This document shows positions 21,341 to 29,718 of a stretch of DNA of 64,000 bases, one piece after another (position 1 is the stretch's first letter; each line of letters starts with the position of its first letter). This stretch comes from Arthrobacter bambusae (lineage in GTDB: Bacteria > Actinomycetota > Actinomycetes > Actinomycetales > Micrococcaceae). Where the stretch lies: contig NZ_JAUSSZ010000011.1 of the NCBI RefSeq assembly GCF_030812595.1, forward strand, positions 57,162-121,161. Reading direction: 5' to 3'. The notes under the pieces are model-generated. The model saw nothing but the letters and a program-made list of their open reading frames with translations, had not been told where the DNA came from and did no database searches. Both the position numbers and the translations under genes were made by a program.

Positions 21341-22360
21341 CTAGTGGCAGCCGCACGACTGGCGGATGCGCAGCTGGGTCGGGAAGAGCCTGTGCTGCGG
21401 GGGTTCGTTTCGATTCTCGCCTACCAGTGCGGACACTGCGGCCTCTGCCATCTCCCACACCGGCTGCTCCACGGTGGTCAACGCCGGCCAGGTGTATTCG
21501 GCCTCGACGGAACCGTCAAAGGACGCCAGGGCAATATCCTCCGGAACGGACAAACCGGCCTCGCGGATTGCCCGCAGGACCCCGATCGCCTGCATATCGG
21601 AGCTGGCGAAGATCGCCGTCGGACGGTTCTCTGAGGCAAGAAGCCGCTGTCCCGCCGCGTATCCGCCGGGACGGTCGAACCGGTTCCGGGCCAGAGGCCC
21701 TTCCGGCAAGCCCGCGGCGTGCAGTGCGCGCAGCCAACCCCGTTCCCTTCCGTCGGCCTCGTCGTCCGCTGTGGTTCCCATGGCAAGCCCGATGTTCGTG
21801 TGGCCATGGCTGATCAAATGTTCCACGGCCAGGCGGGCGCCGGCTTCAAGGTCCACGCCCACGCTGTTGAAGCCGGGAGCCGCGGAAGCGTGGTTGAGCA
21901 GGACGGATGGGATTCCAGCTCCGACGAGTTCCATCAAATCGGGTTCAAACAAGACGCTGGCAAGGACCACGCCGTCCACCTGCCGCGCCGCGAGGTTGCG
22001 GATGTGCCGACGCTCAGTGTCCAGTTTGTTGTCCGAATTCGTCAGCAGCAGGGCGTATCCGCGCTTGGCGGCGGCCAATTCCACGGCATGTCCCAGCAGC
22101 GCCCAAAACGGGTTGCTGGAATCAGGAATCACTAAGCCAACAGTCTGGTTGGATCCCATTTTGAGCGCACGGGCAATGGCGTTGGGTCGGTACCCCAGGA
22201 TCCGGATGGCTTCCTGGACTTTGGCTTCGGTGGCTGGCGCCACCTTCTTGGGGCCGCCATTCACGACATAGCTCACGACGGCGGTGCTCACCCCGGCGTA
22301 CCGGGCCACGTCTTTGCGCGTCACCGGTCCGCGTGGGGTGTGCACCGCCGAAATAGTCAT
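21341..22360 (-). CDS. LacI-family transcriptional regulator
   Basis: A protein of 339 residues. The HTH is VTRKDVARYAGVSTAVVSYVVNG (residues about 13-35), with the hinge helix region ending in RPNAIARALKMGSNQTVGLV. A periplasmic-binding-like effector domain follows, and it ends in an unusual Cys pair (SCGCH). It lies 13 bases after the oxidoreductase gene on the same strand, so it is probably transcribed from the promoter near 23577. It is the likely repressor acting at the palindrome 23763-23780 and would respond to a galactoside or derivative. Confidence 0.92.
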   Translation of the reverse strand: MTISAVHTPRGPVTRKDVARYAGVSTAVVSYVVNGGPKKVAPATEAKVQEAIRILGYRPNAIARALKMGSNQTVGLVIPDSSNPFWALLGHAVELAAAKRGYALLLTNSDNKLDTERRHIRNLAARQVDGVVLASVLFEPDLMELVGAGIPSVLLNHASAAPGFNSVGVDLEAGARLAVEHLISHGHTNIGLAMGTTADDEADGRERGWLRALHAAGLPEGPLARNRFDRPGGYAAGQRLLASENRPTAIFASSDMQAIGVLRAIREAGLSVPEDIALASFDGSVEAEYTWPALTTVEQPVWEMAEAAVSALVGENRNEPPQHRLFPTQLRIRQSCGCH

Positions 22361-22373
22361 TGGATCATGCTAG

Positions 22374-23576
22374 CTACAAAGCCTCCGGAGCATCTCCGAA
22401 ATCGCGGATGGCGAGACGTTCGCCGCCGCGGAGGGCGGACTCGTGGGCCACGATGCCGGGGAGCGTGAAGCGCGCCGCTACCCAGGCGTTGACCGGGGGA
22501 AGGCTTCCTTTGTTCACGGCCGTGATGAAGTCGTCAACCAGGAACTGGTGGCTGCCTTCGTGCCCGTTGGGGGCTCCCTCGAATTCAACGGGCAGGCGCC
22601 CGGCGTCATGCACCGGAGCGAGCCCCGAGATGAAGGCACCGCGGAGTTCCGGCGCGACATCCGCGAGCGAGGGATCGTCGGGGGACATGCTCGGCTTGGT
22701 CTCCACCTCTTGGGACACGTCCAGCACGCCCTCCTTGTCCTGCCATAGCGTGGTGGTGGCCAACTGTTCAAAGCTTGCCTCGGTGCCGAAGAAGCGGAAG
22801 CGCGATTCGCGGATGTGCGAGGGGTAGCCCACGCGGCGCATCTCATTGGTACGCATCACGCCGCCGTCGTTCATTTCGAAGAGCGCAGTCGCGTTGGAGA
22901 AGTCATTGTCGAACATGCTGACTTCCTTATCGAAGACGCCATCGCCCCGATCGTCCTTGACGCCTATGCAGCTGACGCTCACGGCGTGGCCCGGAATGGC
23001 GCCCAGCACGCCTCCGATGGCGTGGGTGGGGTACAGCATGGGCGGGTAGCTCGCGGTCGCTTTCCAGTTTTCGCCACCGCTGTACTGGTAGGCCTCGTAG
23101 AAGCCCAGGTCCATGTCATGGACGTAGTCGCCCTCAGTGTAGAAGATGCGGCCGAACTTGCCGGCGGCGTGCTGCTCGCGGGCGTAGACGGTGGCCGGGT
23201 TGTAGTAGCTGGTCTCCCCCATGGCATAGACGAGCTTGGTCTCACGCACGGCCTCGATGATGCCGGCGATCTCGTCCTCGGAAATTGCCATCGGAACAGC
23301 CGAATAGACGTGCTTTCCGGCGCGAAGCGCCTTAAGCACCAACGGCCCGTGCGTCCAGCGCTGAGTGAAAATGGCGACGGCGTCGACGTCGGAGGCGAGC
23401 AACTCATCGAAGCTGCCCATGGTGCCGTCAAGCCCCAGCTGTTCGACGGCCCTGGTGGCCCGCTCCGGGAGCTCGTCCACGGCGTAGACGGCGGAAACAC
23501 CGGGGTGAAGCTTGAAGAGGTGGGCAAATTGGCCGCCGAATTGGCCAAGGCCCACTACTCCCATTGAAAACGTCAT
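22374..23576 (-). CDS. Gfo/Idh/MocA-family oxidoreductase
   Basis: A protein of 400 residues from ATG 23576, preceded by GAAGGGC. The N-terminal Rossmann motif is VVGLGQFGGQFAHLF, and the family's EKPxA-like lysine loop is replaced by KHVYSAVPMA. The C-terminal domain begins around residue 125. These NAD(P)-dependent enzymes oxidise or reduce sugars, inositols and glycosides. In galactoside loci some act on 3-keto sugars, but the substrate cannot be read here. It is divergent from the second transporter and co-oriented with LacI. Confidence 0.85.
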   Translation of the reverse strand: MTFSMGVVGLGQFGGQFAHLFKLHPGVSAVYAVDELPERATRAVEQLGLDGTMGSFDELLASDVDAVAIFTQRWTHGPLVLKALRAGKHVYSAVPMAISEDEIAGIIEAVRETKLVYAMGETSYYNPATVYAREQHAAGKFGRIFYTEGDYVHDMDLGFYEAYQYSGGENWKATASYPPMLYPTHAIGGVLGAIPGHAVSVSCIGVKDDRGDGVFDKEVSMFDNDFSNATALFEMNDGGVMRTNEMRRVGYPSHIRESRFRFFGTEASFEQLATTTLWQDKEGVLDVSQEVETKPSMSPDDPSLADVAPELRGAFISGLAPVHDAGRLPVEFEGAPNGHEGSHQFLVDDFITAVNKGSLPPVNAWVAARFTLPGIVAHESALRGGERLAIRDFGDAPEAL

Positions 23577-23691
23577 TGTTAGCCCTTCGTTTTGTTTTGT
23601 GCGGATTGATTCGAGAAGGTCCCCACGCACCTGGGTCGCGCTCCCGATTGAAGCCCCGGCGAGGATCAAAACCAGTCAAACACCCGGTTCT

Positions 23692-23699
23692 ACTCGAGT
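23692..23699. promoter_or_regulatory. Second palindromic half-element in the divergent promoter
   Basis: ACTCGAGT is an 8-base palindrome preceded by CT, resembling the CTACTCG core of the operator at 23763-23780. It lies about 71 bases from it, on the side of the oxidoreductase gene. It may be an auxiliary LacI-family site. Confidence 0.4.
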
Positions 23700-23750
23700 C
23701 AACAGAACGCAATAAATACAAAATAATCGAACAAAACTTCACAGAAACAC

Positions 23751-23780
23751 TTGACCCCTCCAAATCTACTCGTGTAGATT
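23751..23780 (+). promoter_or_regulatory. Promoter with overlapping LacI-type operator
   Basis: A -35 TTGACC at 23751-23756 and a -10 TAGATT at 23775-23780 are 18 bases apart. A palindrome with perfect 7-base arms (AATCTAC, TCGT centre, GTAGATT) covers 23763-23780, so bound repressor would block the -10. It drives the second transporter operon. The adjacent LacI gene is the obvious candidate regulator. Confidence 0.75.
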
Positions 23781-23822
23781 CGCTCCAGATGTTAGCCGTG
23801 TCACACCTAGGAAGGGTCGACG

Positions 23823-24785
23823 ATGACCACGCTCACCAAACAGCCTGATTCGGGGCTCTCTACCGTCGGTGGCTCCCGGAAGTCCCGGAAACGGGGCAAG
23901 TCCGGCGCGGGCTTCCGCGCCATGGGGGATCTCAAAATCGCTTTGTTCTTCATTGCCCCGGCCATGATCGGCTTCGTGCTCTTCTACGTCGTACCCACGA
24001 TCCGCGGCATCTACCTGAGCTTCACCGAATACAGCATCCTTGGCGATCCGGAGTGGATCGGGATCAAGAACTACGAACAGATCGCCAAGGACCCGCTCTT
24101 CTGGAACGCGCTGGGCGTCACCTTGGAATACGTCGTGATCAACATCGTCCTTCAGACGGCCCTGGCCCTTGGACTGGCTCTCCTGATGCACCGGGTGGCG
24201 AAGTCGACCCTTGTCCGCGGTGCCCTGCTGCTCCCTTACCTCATGGCAAATGTCATCGCAGCGCTCCTGTGGTTCTGGATGCTCGACTACCAAATCGGCA
24301 TCGTGAACCAGCTCATCGAGTGGTTCGGCCTCCCCCGCGTTGCCTTCTTCGGCAGCGAGGAATGGGCCATACCCACCCAAGCACTTATCAACACCTGGCG
24401 GCACATGGGCTACACCGCCCTCTTGATCTTCGCCGGCCTGCAGGCGATCCCCGCCAGCGTCTACGAAGCCGCCAGCATCGATGGTTCCAAGGCGGCCAGC
24501 ACGTTCTGGCGGATCACCCTCCCGCTGCTTCGACCCGTACTTGTCCTCGTGCTTGTCGTGACCGTGATCGGGTCATTCCAGGTCTTCGACACAGTCGCGG
24601 TCACCACCCAGGGCGGTCCGGTCAACGCGACCCGCGTCCTGCAGTACTACATCTACCAGCGGGCCTTCGCCCAGCAGGACTTCGGCTACGGCTCGGCACT
24701 CGCCGTCATCCTCTTCCTCATCCTCGCGATCGTGGCCTTCATCCAGATGAAGTTCCTCCGGGGCAGCCAGTCGGACTTGGACTAA
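23823..24785 (+). CDS. ABC sugar transporter permease, MalF-type
   Basis: A protein of 320 residues with six predicted membrane helices and EAA motif EAASIDGSKAASTFWRITLPLLRP (about residues 217-240). The basic N-terminus (SRKSRKRGKSG) is cytoplasmic. It is the first gene of the alpha-galactoside module, directly downstream of the operator-bearing promoter, with AGGAAGGG as ribosome site. The binding protein comes after the permeases here, the reverse of module one. Confidence 0.92.
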   Translation: MTTLTKQPDSGLSTVGGSRKSRKRGKSGAGFRAMGDLKIALFFIAPAMIGFVLFYVVPTIRGIYLSFTEYSILGDPEWIGIKNYEQIAKDPLFWNALGVTLEYVVINIVLQTALALGLALLMHRVAKSTLVRGALLLPYLMANVIAALLWFWMLDYQIGIVNQLIEWFGLPRVAFFGSEEWAIPTQALINTWRHMGYTALLIFAGLQAIPASVYEAASIDGSKAASTFWRITLPLLRPVLVLVLVVTVIGSFQVFDTVAVTTQGGPVNATRVLQYYIYQRAFAQQDFGYGSALAVILFLILAIVAFIQMKFLRGSQSDLD

Positions 24786-24797
24786 GGACACACCCCC

Positions 24798-25766
24798 ATG
24801 ACTACCGTTTCCTCCCCCAACGCGACCACCCGCCGTCGTCCGTTCCAAAAGAACCGTCCATTCCAAAAGAACCGTCCAAGCAACGGGAAGCGCCCGTTCA
24901 ATTGGCGCCGCGCCACCGCTCGGATCCTGCTCGGACTCGCCATTGCCGTAAGCGTCCTTCCCTTCTACTGGGTGCTGCGGACCGCCCTTTCGACGAACGG
25001 CTCCCTCGCAGCCAACTCCGCGAGCCTGTTGCCCGCGGACTTCAACCTCGGCGCCTTTGAGCGGGTCTTCGGCCTACAGAGTGCTTCCGATGCCATAGCC
25101 GAGGGCGGCTCGGGCGCCTCGATCAACTTCTGGCAGTACCTGCTGAACTCGCTGCTCTTCTCCAGCATCACCACTGCGGGCGCCGTTTTCTTCAGCTCGA
25201 TGGCCGCCTACGCCTTCGCGCGGCTGCGCTGGAAGGGCCGCGACGGGGTCTTCTCCCTTTTCCTCGGGACCATGCTGGTCCCGCCGATCTTCACCGCGCT
25301 GCCGAACTTCCTCCTCATCAAGAACTTCGGACTCCTCAACACGATGCTCGGCCTTGTGCTGCCCTACCTGTTCATGACTCCTTTCGCGATCTTCTTCATG
25401 CGCCAGTTCTTCCTCAACATGTCCCGCGAGGTCGAAGAAGCCGCCATGCTCGACGGCGCGAAGCACTTCCGGATCTTCTTCCAGATCGTGATGCCCAACG
25501 CAGCCGCCCCGATCGCGACCCTCGCCCTCTTGACGTTCATGGGTCAGTGGAACGAGTACTTCTGGCCTCTGCTCGTGGGCTCCTCCGAAGAATCGCGGGT
25601 ACTCACGGTCGGCTTGGGCGTCTTCAAGTCCCAGTCCCCGCAGGGCGCTCCGGACTGGTCCGGACTCATGGCCGCAACCCTGGTTTCGGCCATCCCGGTC
25701 CTGATCCTGTTCGCAATCTTCGGCAAGAAGATCATCAACTCGATCGGCTTCAACGGCACCAAGTAG
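24798..25766 (+). CDS. ABC sugar transporter permease, MalG-type
   Basis: A protein of 322 residues with six predicted membrane helices and EAA motif EAAMLDGAKHFRIFFQIVMPNAA. The first ~35 residues form a basic cytoplasmic tail holding a perfect duplication (PFQKNR twice) encoded by an 18-base tandem repeat. It follows the MalF-type gene by 12 bases and precedes the binding-protein gene across a GC-rich repeat region. Confidence 0.92.
   Translation: MTTVSSPNATTRRRPFQKNRPFQKNRPSNGKRPFNWRRATARILLGLAIAVSVLPFYWVLRTALSTNGSLAANSASLLPADFNLGAFERVFGLQSASDAIAEGGSGASINFWQYLLNSLLFSSITTAGAVFFSSMAAYAFARLRWKGRDGVFSLFLGTMLVPPIFTALPNFLLIKNFGLLNTMLGLVLPYLFMTPFAIFFMRQFFLNMSREVEEAAMLDGAKHFRIFFQIVMPNAAAPIATLALLTFMGQWNEYFWPLLVGSSEESRVLTVGLGVFKSQSPQGAPDWSGLMAATLVSAIPVLILFAIFGKKIINSIGFNGTK
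24843..24878 (+). repeat. 18-bp perfect tandem duplication inside permease gene
   Basis: TTCCAAAAGAACCGTCCA at 24843-24860 is repeated exactly at 24861-24878. It keeps the reading frame and duplicates PFQKNR in the cytoplasmic tail. It looks recent, since no base differs. Confidence 0.9.
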
Positions 25767-25786
25767 GCCGTGTCCTCCATTTCGTC

Positions 25787-25875
25787 CCCCACCGGGGCTT
25801 GGCACCTGCCCGGCCCCACCGGGCCCGGCGCACGCCCGGCCCCACCGGGGCTTGGCACTTCTGCCCGGCCCCACC
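25787..25875. repeat. GC-rich tandem repeat between permease and binding-protein genes
   Basis: Three or more units of about 26-29 bases begin with CCCCACCGGG, at 25787, 25814 and 25840, and a partial unit begins at 25869. Units 1 and 3 share CCCCACCGGGGCTTGGCAC. Each unit can fold on CCCC/GGGG. The stretch fills most of the 134 bases between two operon genes and may modulate read-through or mRNA stability. It is not a CRISPR: there are no unique spacers. Confidence 0.8.
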
Positions 25876-25900
25876 CCACCATGTCTCGAAAGGACGCACC

Positions 25901-27253
25901 ATGAAGAAAAAAGCACTCGGCGCAGTCGCCGTCGCAGCTGTCGCCGCAATCGCGCTCGCCGCGTGCGGGAGCGGAGGAGGGAGCAGCGCGGACTCAGGCA
26001 AGGGTGAGATCAGCTACTGGCTTTGGGATGCCAACCAGCTCCCCGCGTACCAACAGTGCGCCGACGACTTCCACAAGGCCAACCCGGACATCACCGTCAA
26101 GATCACCCAGACCGGCTGGGATGATTACTGGGGCAAGATCACCAACGGCATGGCCTCGGGCACCGCGCCGGACGTCTTCACTGACCACCTGTCCAAGTAC
26201 CCAGACTTCATCAAGACCAAGCAGCTCGTTCCCCTGGATGACGCAGTCGCCAATGACAAGATCGACCTGACCCAGTACAACCCCGGCCTCGCGGACCTCT
26301 GGGTCGGCCAGGACGGCAAGCGTTACGGACTGCCGAAGGACTGGGATACCGTGGCCCTGTTCTACAACAAGAAGATGGCCTCCGACGCCGGAATAACGCC
26401 TGAGCAGATGGCTTCCCTGACGTGGAACCCGCAGGATGGCGGAACGTACGAGAAGGCCATCGCCCACCTCACCGTGGACAAGAACGGCAAGCGCGGCGAC
26501 GAGCCAGGCTTCGACAAGAACAACGTTGCCGTCTATGGCCTCGGCCTGCCAGGTTCAGACGCCGAAAACGCCGGACAGACCCAGTGGAGCTTCCTTTCCG
26601 CCACCACGGGTTGGACCACCACGGACAAAACCCCGTGGGGCTCGCACTTCAACTACGACGACAAGCGGGTCCAGGACACCATCGCCTGGTGGGCCGGCCT
26701 CGCGCAAAAGGGCTACATGCCCAAACTCGAGACCACGGTGGGCGCCAACGCAGCGGACAGCTTCGGTGCAGGCAAGGCCGCGATCAACTCGCACGGTGAC
26801 TGGATGATCGGCCAGTACACCAGCTACAAGGGTGTCGACGTCGGCATCGCCCCCACCCCGAAAGGCGTGAACGGCAAGAACGCGTCCATGACCAACGGCC
26901 TGGCCGACTCCATCTGGGCCGGCACCAAGAAGAAGGACGCCTCCGTCAAGTGGGTTGAGTACCTCGCTTCCGCCAAGTGCCAGGATGTCGTCGCCTCCAA
27001 GGGTGTCGTGTTCCCTGCCATCAAGAGCTCAAGCGACACAGCGGCGGCCGCGTTCAAGGCAAAGGGCGTTGATGTCACCCCGTTCACCGAGCACATCAAG
27101 AACGGCACCACCTTCTTGCTCCCCATCACCGACAACGCCGCCAAGGTGGCGGGCATCATGAAGCCCGCCATGGATGCAGTCATCGCCGGCAAGTCCCCGG
27201 CAAGCTCCCTCACAGCAGCCAACGATCAGGTCAACGCCCTCTTCGCGAAATAG
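25901..27253 (+). CDS. ABC sugar transporter substrate-binding lipoprotein
   Basis: A protein of 450 residues with a Sec lipoprotein signal: MKKKALGAVAVAAVAAI, then lipobox LAAC at residues about 19-22. A family 1 solute-binding fold follows with the typical opening ISYWLWDANQLPAYQQC. The start ATG 25901 has GAAAGGA upstream. It is anchored outside the membrane and feeds the two upstream permeases. The GH36 gene 166 bases downstream suggests alpha-galactosides such as melibiose or raffinose as ligands. Confidence 0.92.
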   Translation: MKKKALGAVAVAAVAAIALAACGSGGGSSADSGKGEISYWLWDANQLPAYQQCADDFHKANPDITVKITQTGWDDYWGKITNGMASGTAPDVFTDHLSKYPDFIKTKQLVPLDDAVANDKIDLTQYNPGLADLWVGQDGKRYGLPKDWDTVALFYNKKMASDAGITPEQMASLTWNPQDGGTYEKAIAHLTVDKNGKRGDEPGFDKNNVAVYGLGLPGSDAENAGQTQWSFLSATTGWTTTDKTPWGSHFNYDDKRVQDTIAWWAGLAQKGYMPKLETTVGANAADSFGAGKAAINSHGDWMIGQYTSYKGVDVGIAPTPKGVNGKNASMTNGLADSIWAGTKKKDASVKWVEYLASAKCQDVVASKGVVFPAIKSSSDTAAAAFKAKGVDVTPFTEHIKNGTTFLLPITDNAAKVAGIMKPAMDAVIAGKSPASSLTAANDQVNALFAK

Positions 27254-27334
27254 GAACCCCGGCGGGGCCAGGCCGGGGCCGCCCCCCGCTATCCTGACAG
27301 CAAGTTCTTCACGCTGCAGGCACCGCACCAGTTC

Positions 27335-27370
27335 GGGCGCCGCCGCTTCTGTCCTTTGACGGCGGCGCCC
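27335..27370 (+). terminator. Strong hairpin upstream of alpha-galactosidase gene
   Basis: Perfect 11-base arms GGGCGCCGCCG (27335-27345) and CGGCGGCGCCC (27360-27370) with a 14-base loop. No T-run follows, so it is more likely a partial terminator or mRNA stabiliser for the binding-protein transcript than a full stop. Confidence 0.5.
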
Positions 27371-27419
27371 GGGCCCTACACCTTTAACAGCACACGACTC
27401 TCTCGAAAGTGAACAACCC

Positions 27420-29609
27420 ATGGATCCGATCCACCTCCGTTCGGCCGGCACAAGCCTGGTGATCAGTTTCGATAGCGGGGAAGCCGAAGTCATCCACTGG
27501 GGTGCCGACCTCGGCAGCACCCTCCCGGACCTCGCCATCCTGGGTGCCCCCATCCCGCACTCCGCGGCCGATGCCAGGGTTCCGGCTGCGCTCCTCCCGC
27601 AAGGTTCCTCCGCTTGGCTGGGCCGCCCCGGCCTGCGCGGACAGAGAATCGCAGACGGCGTCCCGGGGCTGGACTTTTCGGTACGGCTTCGCGTCGCGGA
27701 CGTCCAGGCTGACGGCAGTTCCGCCGCACCCTCGGCGGTGATTGTCCAGAAGGATCCCGACGCCGGAATCACAGTGACGTCCAGGCTCACCCTTCACCAC
27801 GGCGGCCTCCTTGAGCTGCGCCACACTGCTGTCAACGACGGCGCATCCCCCTTCCAGCTCGACGAACTGGCCACCGTCCTCCCGGTGGGGCCCGACGCCG
27901 TCGAACTCCTCGACCTCACAGGGCGTTGGTGCCGGGAACGGCACCCGCAGCGCCGTCCCGTCCAGCAAGGGACGTGGGTACGCACGGGACGCCACGGCCG
28001 CACCGGGCACGACTCCTCATTGCTTTTCGCCGCGGGTACCGCCGGATTCGGCCACCGCCACGGGAAGGTCTGGGCCACCCACTTGGCTTGGAGCGGCAAC
28101 CACGAACAATTCGCCGACACCGTGGCGGACGGCCGCACCATGATCGGCGGCTCTGAGCTCCTGGGGCCGGCTGAAGTCGTGCTCCAGCCCGGCGAGGAAT
28201 ACACCACGCCCGCACTGTTTGCCGCCTACTCGGACCGCGGCCTGGATGGCATCAGCGAAGCCTTCTACAGCTGGTTCCGTTCGCGGCCGCATCACGTCCT
28301 TCCGGCAGCTTCCACGGGTCTGCCCACCGGCAGGCCCCGCCCCGTGGTCCTCAACACCTGGGAGGCCGTGTACTTCGACCACAAGCTGGCCACCCTGATC
28401 GAGCTCGCCGAGTCCGCTGCGGAGCTGGGCGTTGAGCGCTTCGTGCTCGACGACGGCTGGTTCCGCGGACGCCGCGACGATCACTCCGGGCTGGGCGATT
28501 GGTACGTCGACGACACCCTTTGGCCCGACGGCCTGACACCGCTCATCGAGGCCGTGAACTCGCACGGCATGGAATTCGGGCTCTGGGTGGAACCGGAAAT
28601 GATCAACCTGGATTCCGATGTCGCCCGGGCGCACCCCGACTGGATCGTGGGGCCCGCTGCCCTATCCCACAAGGACGGCGGCCGCCTCCCCCTGGAATGG
28701 CGCCACCAGCACGTCATCGACCTCGTCAACCCGGCGGCCTGGCAGTACGTGTTCGATCGAATCGACGCCCTGCTTGCGCAAAACAACATCAAATACCTCA
28801 AATGGGACCAGAACCGGGACCTCAGCGAGCACGGGCATGCCGGCCGTCCATCCGTGCATGCGCAGACCCTGGCCGCCTACCGGCTCTTCGACGAGCTCCG
28901 CAAGGCCCACCCCGGCGTCGAAATTGAAAGCTGCTCTTCCGGCGGGGCGAGGGTGGACCTCGGCATCCTTGAGCGAACCGACCGTATCTGGGGATCGGAC
29001 TGCAACGACGCCCTCGAGCGGCAGACCATCCAGCGCTGGACCGGCGTCGTGGTTCCACCGGAGCTGGTGGGCGGCCACATCGGCCCTACCACATCCCACA
29101 CCACGGCCCGCACGCACGATCTCTCCTTCCGTGCCATCACTGCCTTGTTCGGGCATTTCGGCATGGAATGGGACGTCCGGCAGGTCCAGGGAGCCGAACG
29201 CGAGGAACTCAAGCGCGTCATCGGCCTGTACAAGGAACACCGCGGGCTCATCCACAGTGGACGGATGGTCCGTGCGGATGTCCCGGACGACTCGCTGATG
29301 GTGCACGGCGTGGTTTCCGACGACGGCGACGCCGGCTTGTTCGCCGTCGTCAGCACCCGGACGTCCTTCGCCGAACAGCCCGGCCGTGTGGCCGTTCCGG
29401 GCCTCGATCCCGAGCGTTCCTACCTGGTGCAGGCTATTTTCCCGGCTCCCGGCGACGCCGACTACGTCCGCACGTTCACCCAGGTGCACCCGCCGGCGTG
29501 GCTGCCATCCGGCGCCGAGGCAAGCGGCCGATTCCTTGCCGAGGTGGGCCTTCCCATGCCGGTCCTGAACCCGGAGCACGCGTTGCTTCTCCGGATCACT
29601 GCGGTGTAG
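27420..29609 (+). CDS. Alpha-galactosidase, GH36
   Basis: A protein of 729 residues with an N-terminal beta-sandwich and a TIM barrel from about residue 310 (WEAVYFDHK, FVLDDGWF). The predicted nucleophile is Asp463 in KWDQNRD and the acid/base is Asp527 in WGSDCND. CSSGGARVDLG is also typical of GH36. It has no signal peptide, so it cleaves imported alpha-galactosides in the cytosol. It is probably the last gene of the second transport operon. A dispersed repeat follows eleven bases after its stop. Confidence 0.93.
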   Translation: MDPIHLRSAGTSLVISFDSGEAEVIHWGADLGSTLPDLAILGAPIPHSAADARVPAALLPQGSSAWLGRPGLRGQRIADGVPGLDFSVRLRVADVQADGSSAAPSAVIVQKDPDAGITVTSRLTLHHGGLLELRHTAVNDGASPFQLDELATVLPVGPDAVELLDLTGRWCRERHPQRRPVQQGTWVRTGRHGRTGHDSSLLFAAGTAGFGHRHGKVWATHLAWSGNHEQFADTVADGRTMIGGSELLGPAEVVLQPGEEYTTPALFAAYSDRGLDGISEAFYSWFRSRPHHVLPAASTGLPTGRPRPVVLNTWEAVYFDHKLATLIELAESAAELGVERFVLDDGWFRGRRDDHSGLGDWYVDDTLWPDGLTPLIEAVNSHGMEFGLWVEPEMINLDSDVARAHPDWIVGPAALSHKDGGRLPLEWRHQHVIDLVNPAAWQYVFDRIDALLAQNNIKYLKWDQNRDLSEHGHAGRPSVHAQTLAAYRLFDELRKAHPGVEIESCSSGGARVDLGILERTDRIWGSDCNDALERQTIQRWTGVVVPPELVGGHIGPTTSHTTARTHDLSFRAITALFGHFGMEWDVRQVQGAEREELKRVIGLYKEHRGLIHSGRMVRADVPDDSLMVHGVVSDDGDAGLFAVVSTRTSFAEQPGRVAVPGLDPERSYLVQAIFPAPGDADYVRTFTQVHPPAWLPSGAEASGRFLAEVGLPMPVLNPEHALLLRITAV

Positions 29610-29619
29610 GTGTTATTTT

Positions 29620-29700
29620 GGAGCATGCTCAATCCTCGTTGTGAGCAGTGGACATCATTGGGTTATGTCCGCTGCTCACCGCGAAAAACGGGCATGCTCC
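29620..29700 (-). repeat. Dispersed intergenic repeat, copy A (inverted)
   Basis: The core stem has arms GTGAGCAGTGGACAT (29641-29655) and ATGTCCGCTGCTCAC (29665-29679), pairing at 14 of 15 positions. The remaining pair would be a G-U wobble in RNA. Outer arms GGAGCATGC (29620-29628) and GCATGCTCC (29692-29700) also pair. Read on the minus strand it aligns with copies B-D (GAGCATGCCC, then CGGACATAAC, then ATGTCC). It lies between the convergent ends of the GH36 and aroQ genes and could act as a bidirectional terminator. Confidence 0.75.
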
Positions 29701-29718
29701 GGGGATCGGGGCGAATTC

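Noticed and set aside
21335..21356. Terminator between DeoR and LacI genes
   Set aside because: The stem GTGCGGCT/AGCCGCAC overlaps the LacI stop region and is not followed by a T-run; it mostly reflects the coding of the C-terminus.
25787..25875. Possible CRISPR array
   Set aside because: Units are adjacent with no unique spacers, and no cas genes are present; it is a GC-rich tandem repeat.
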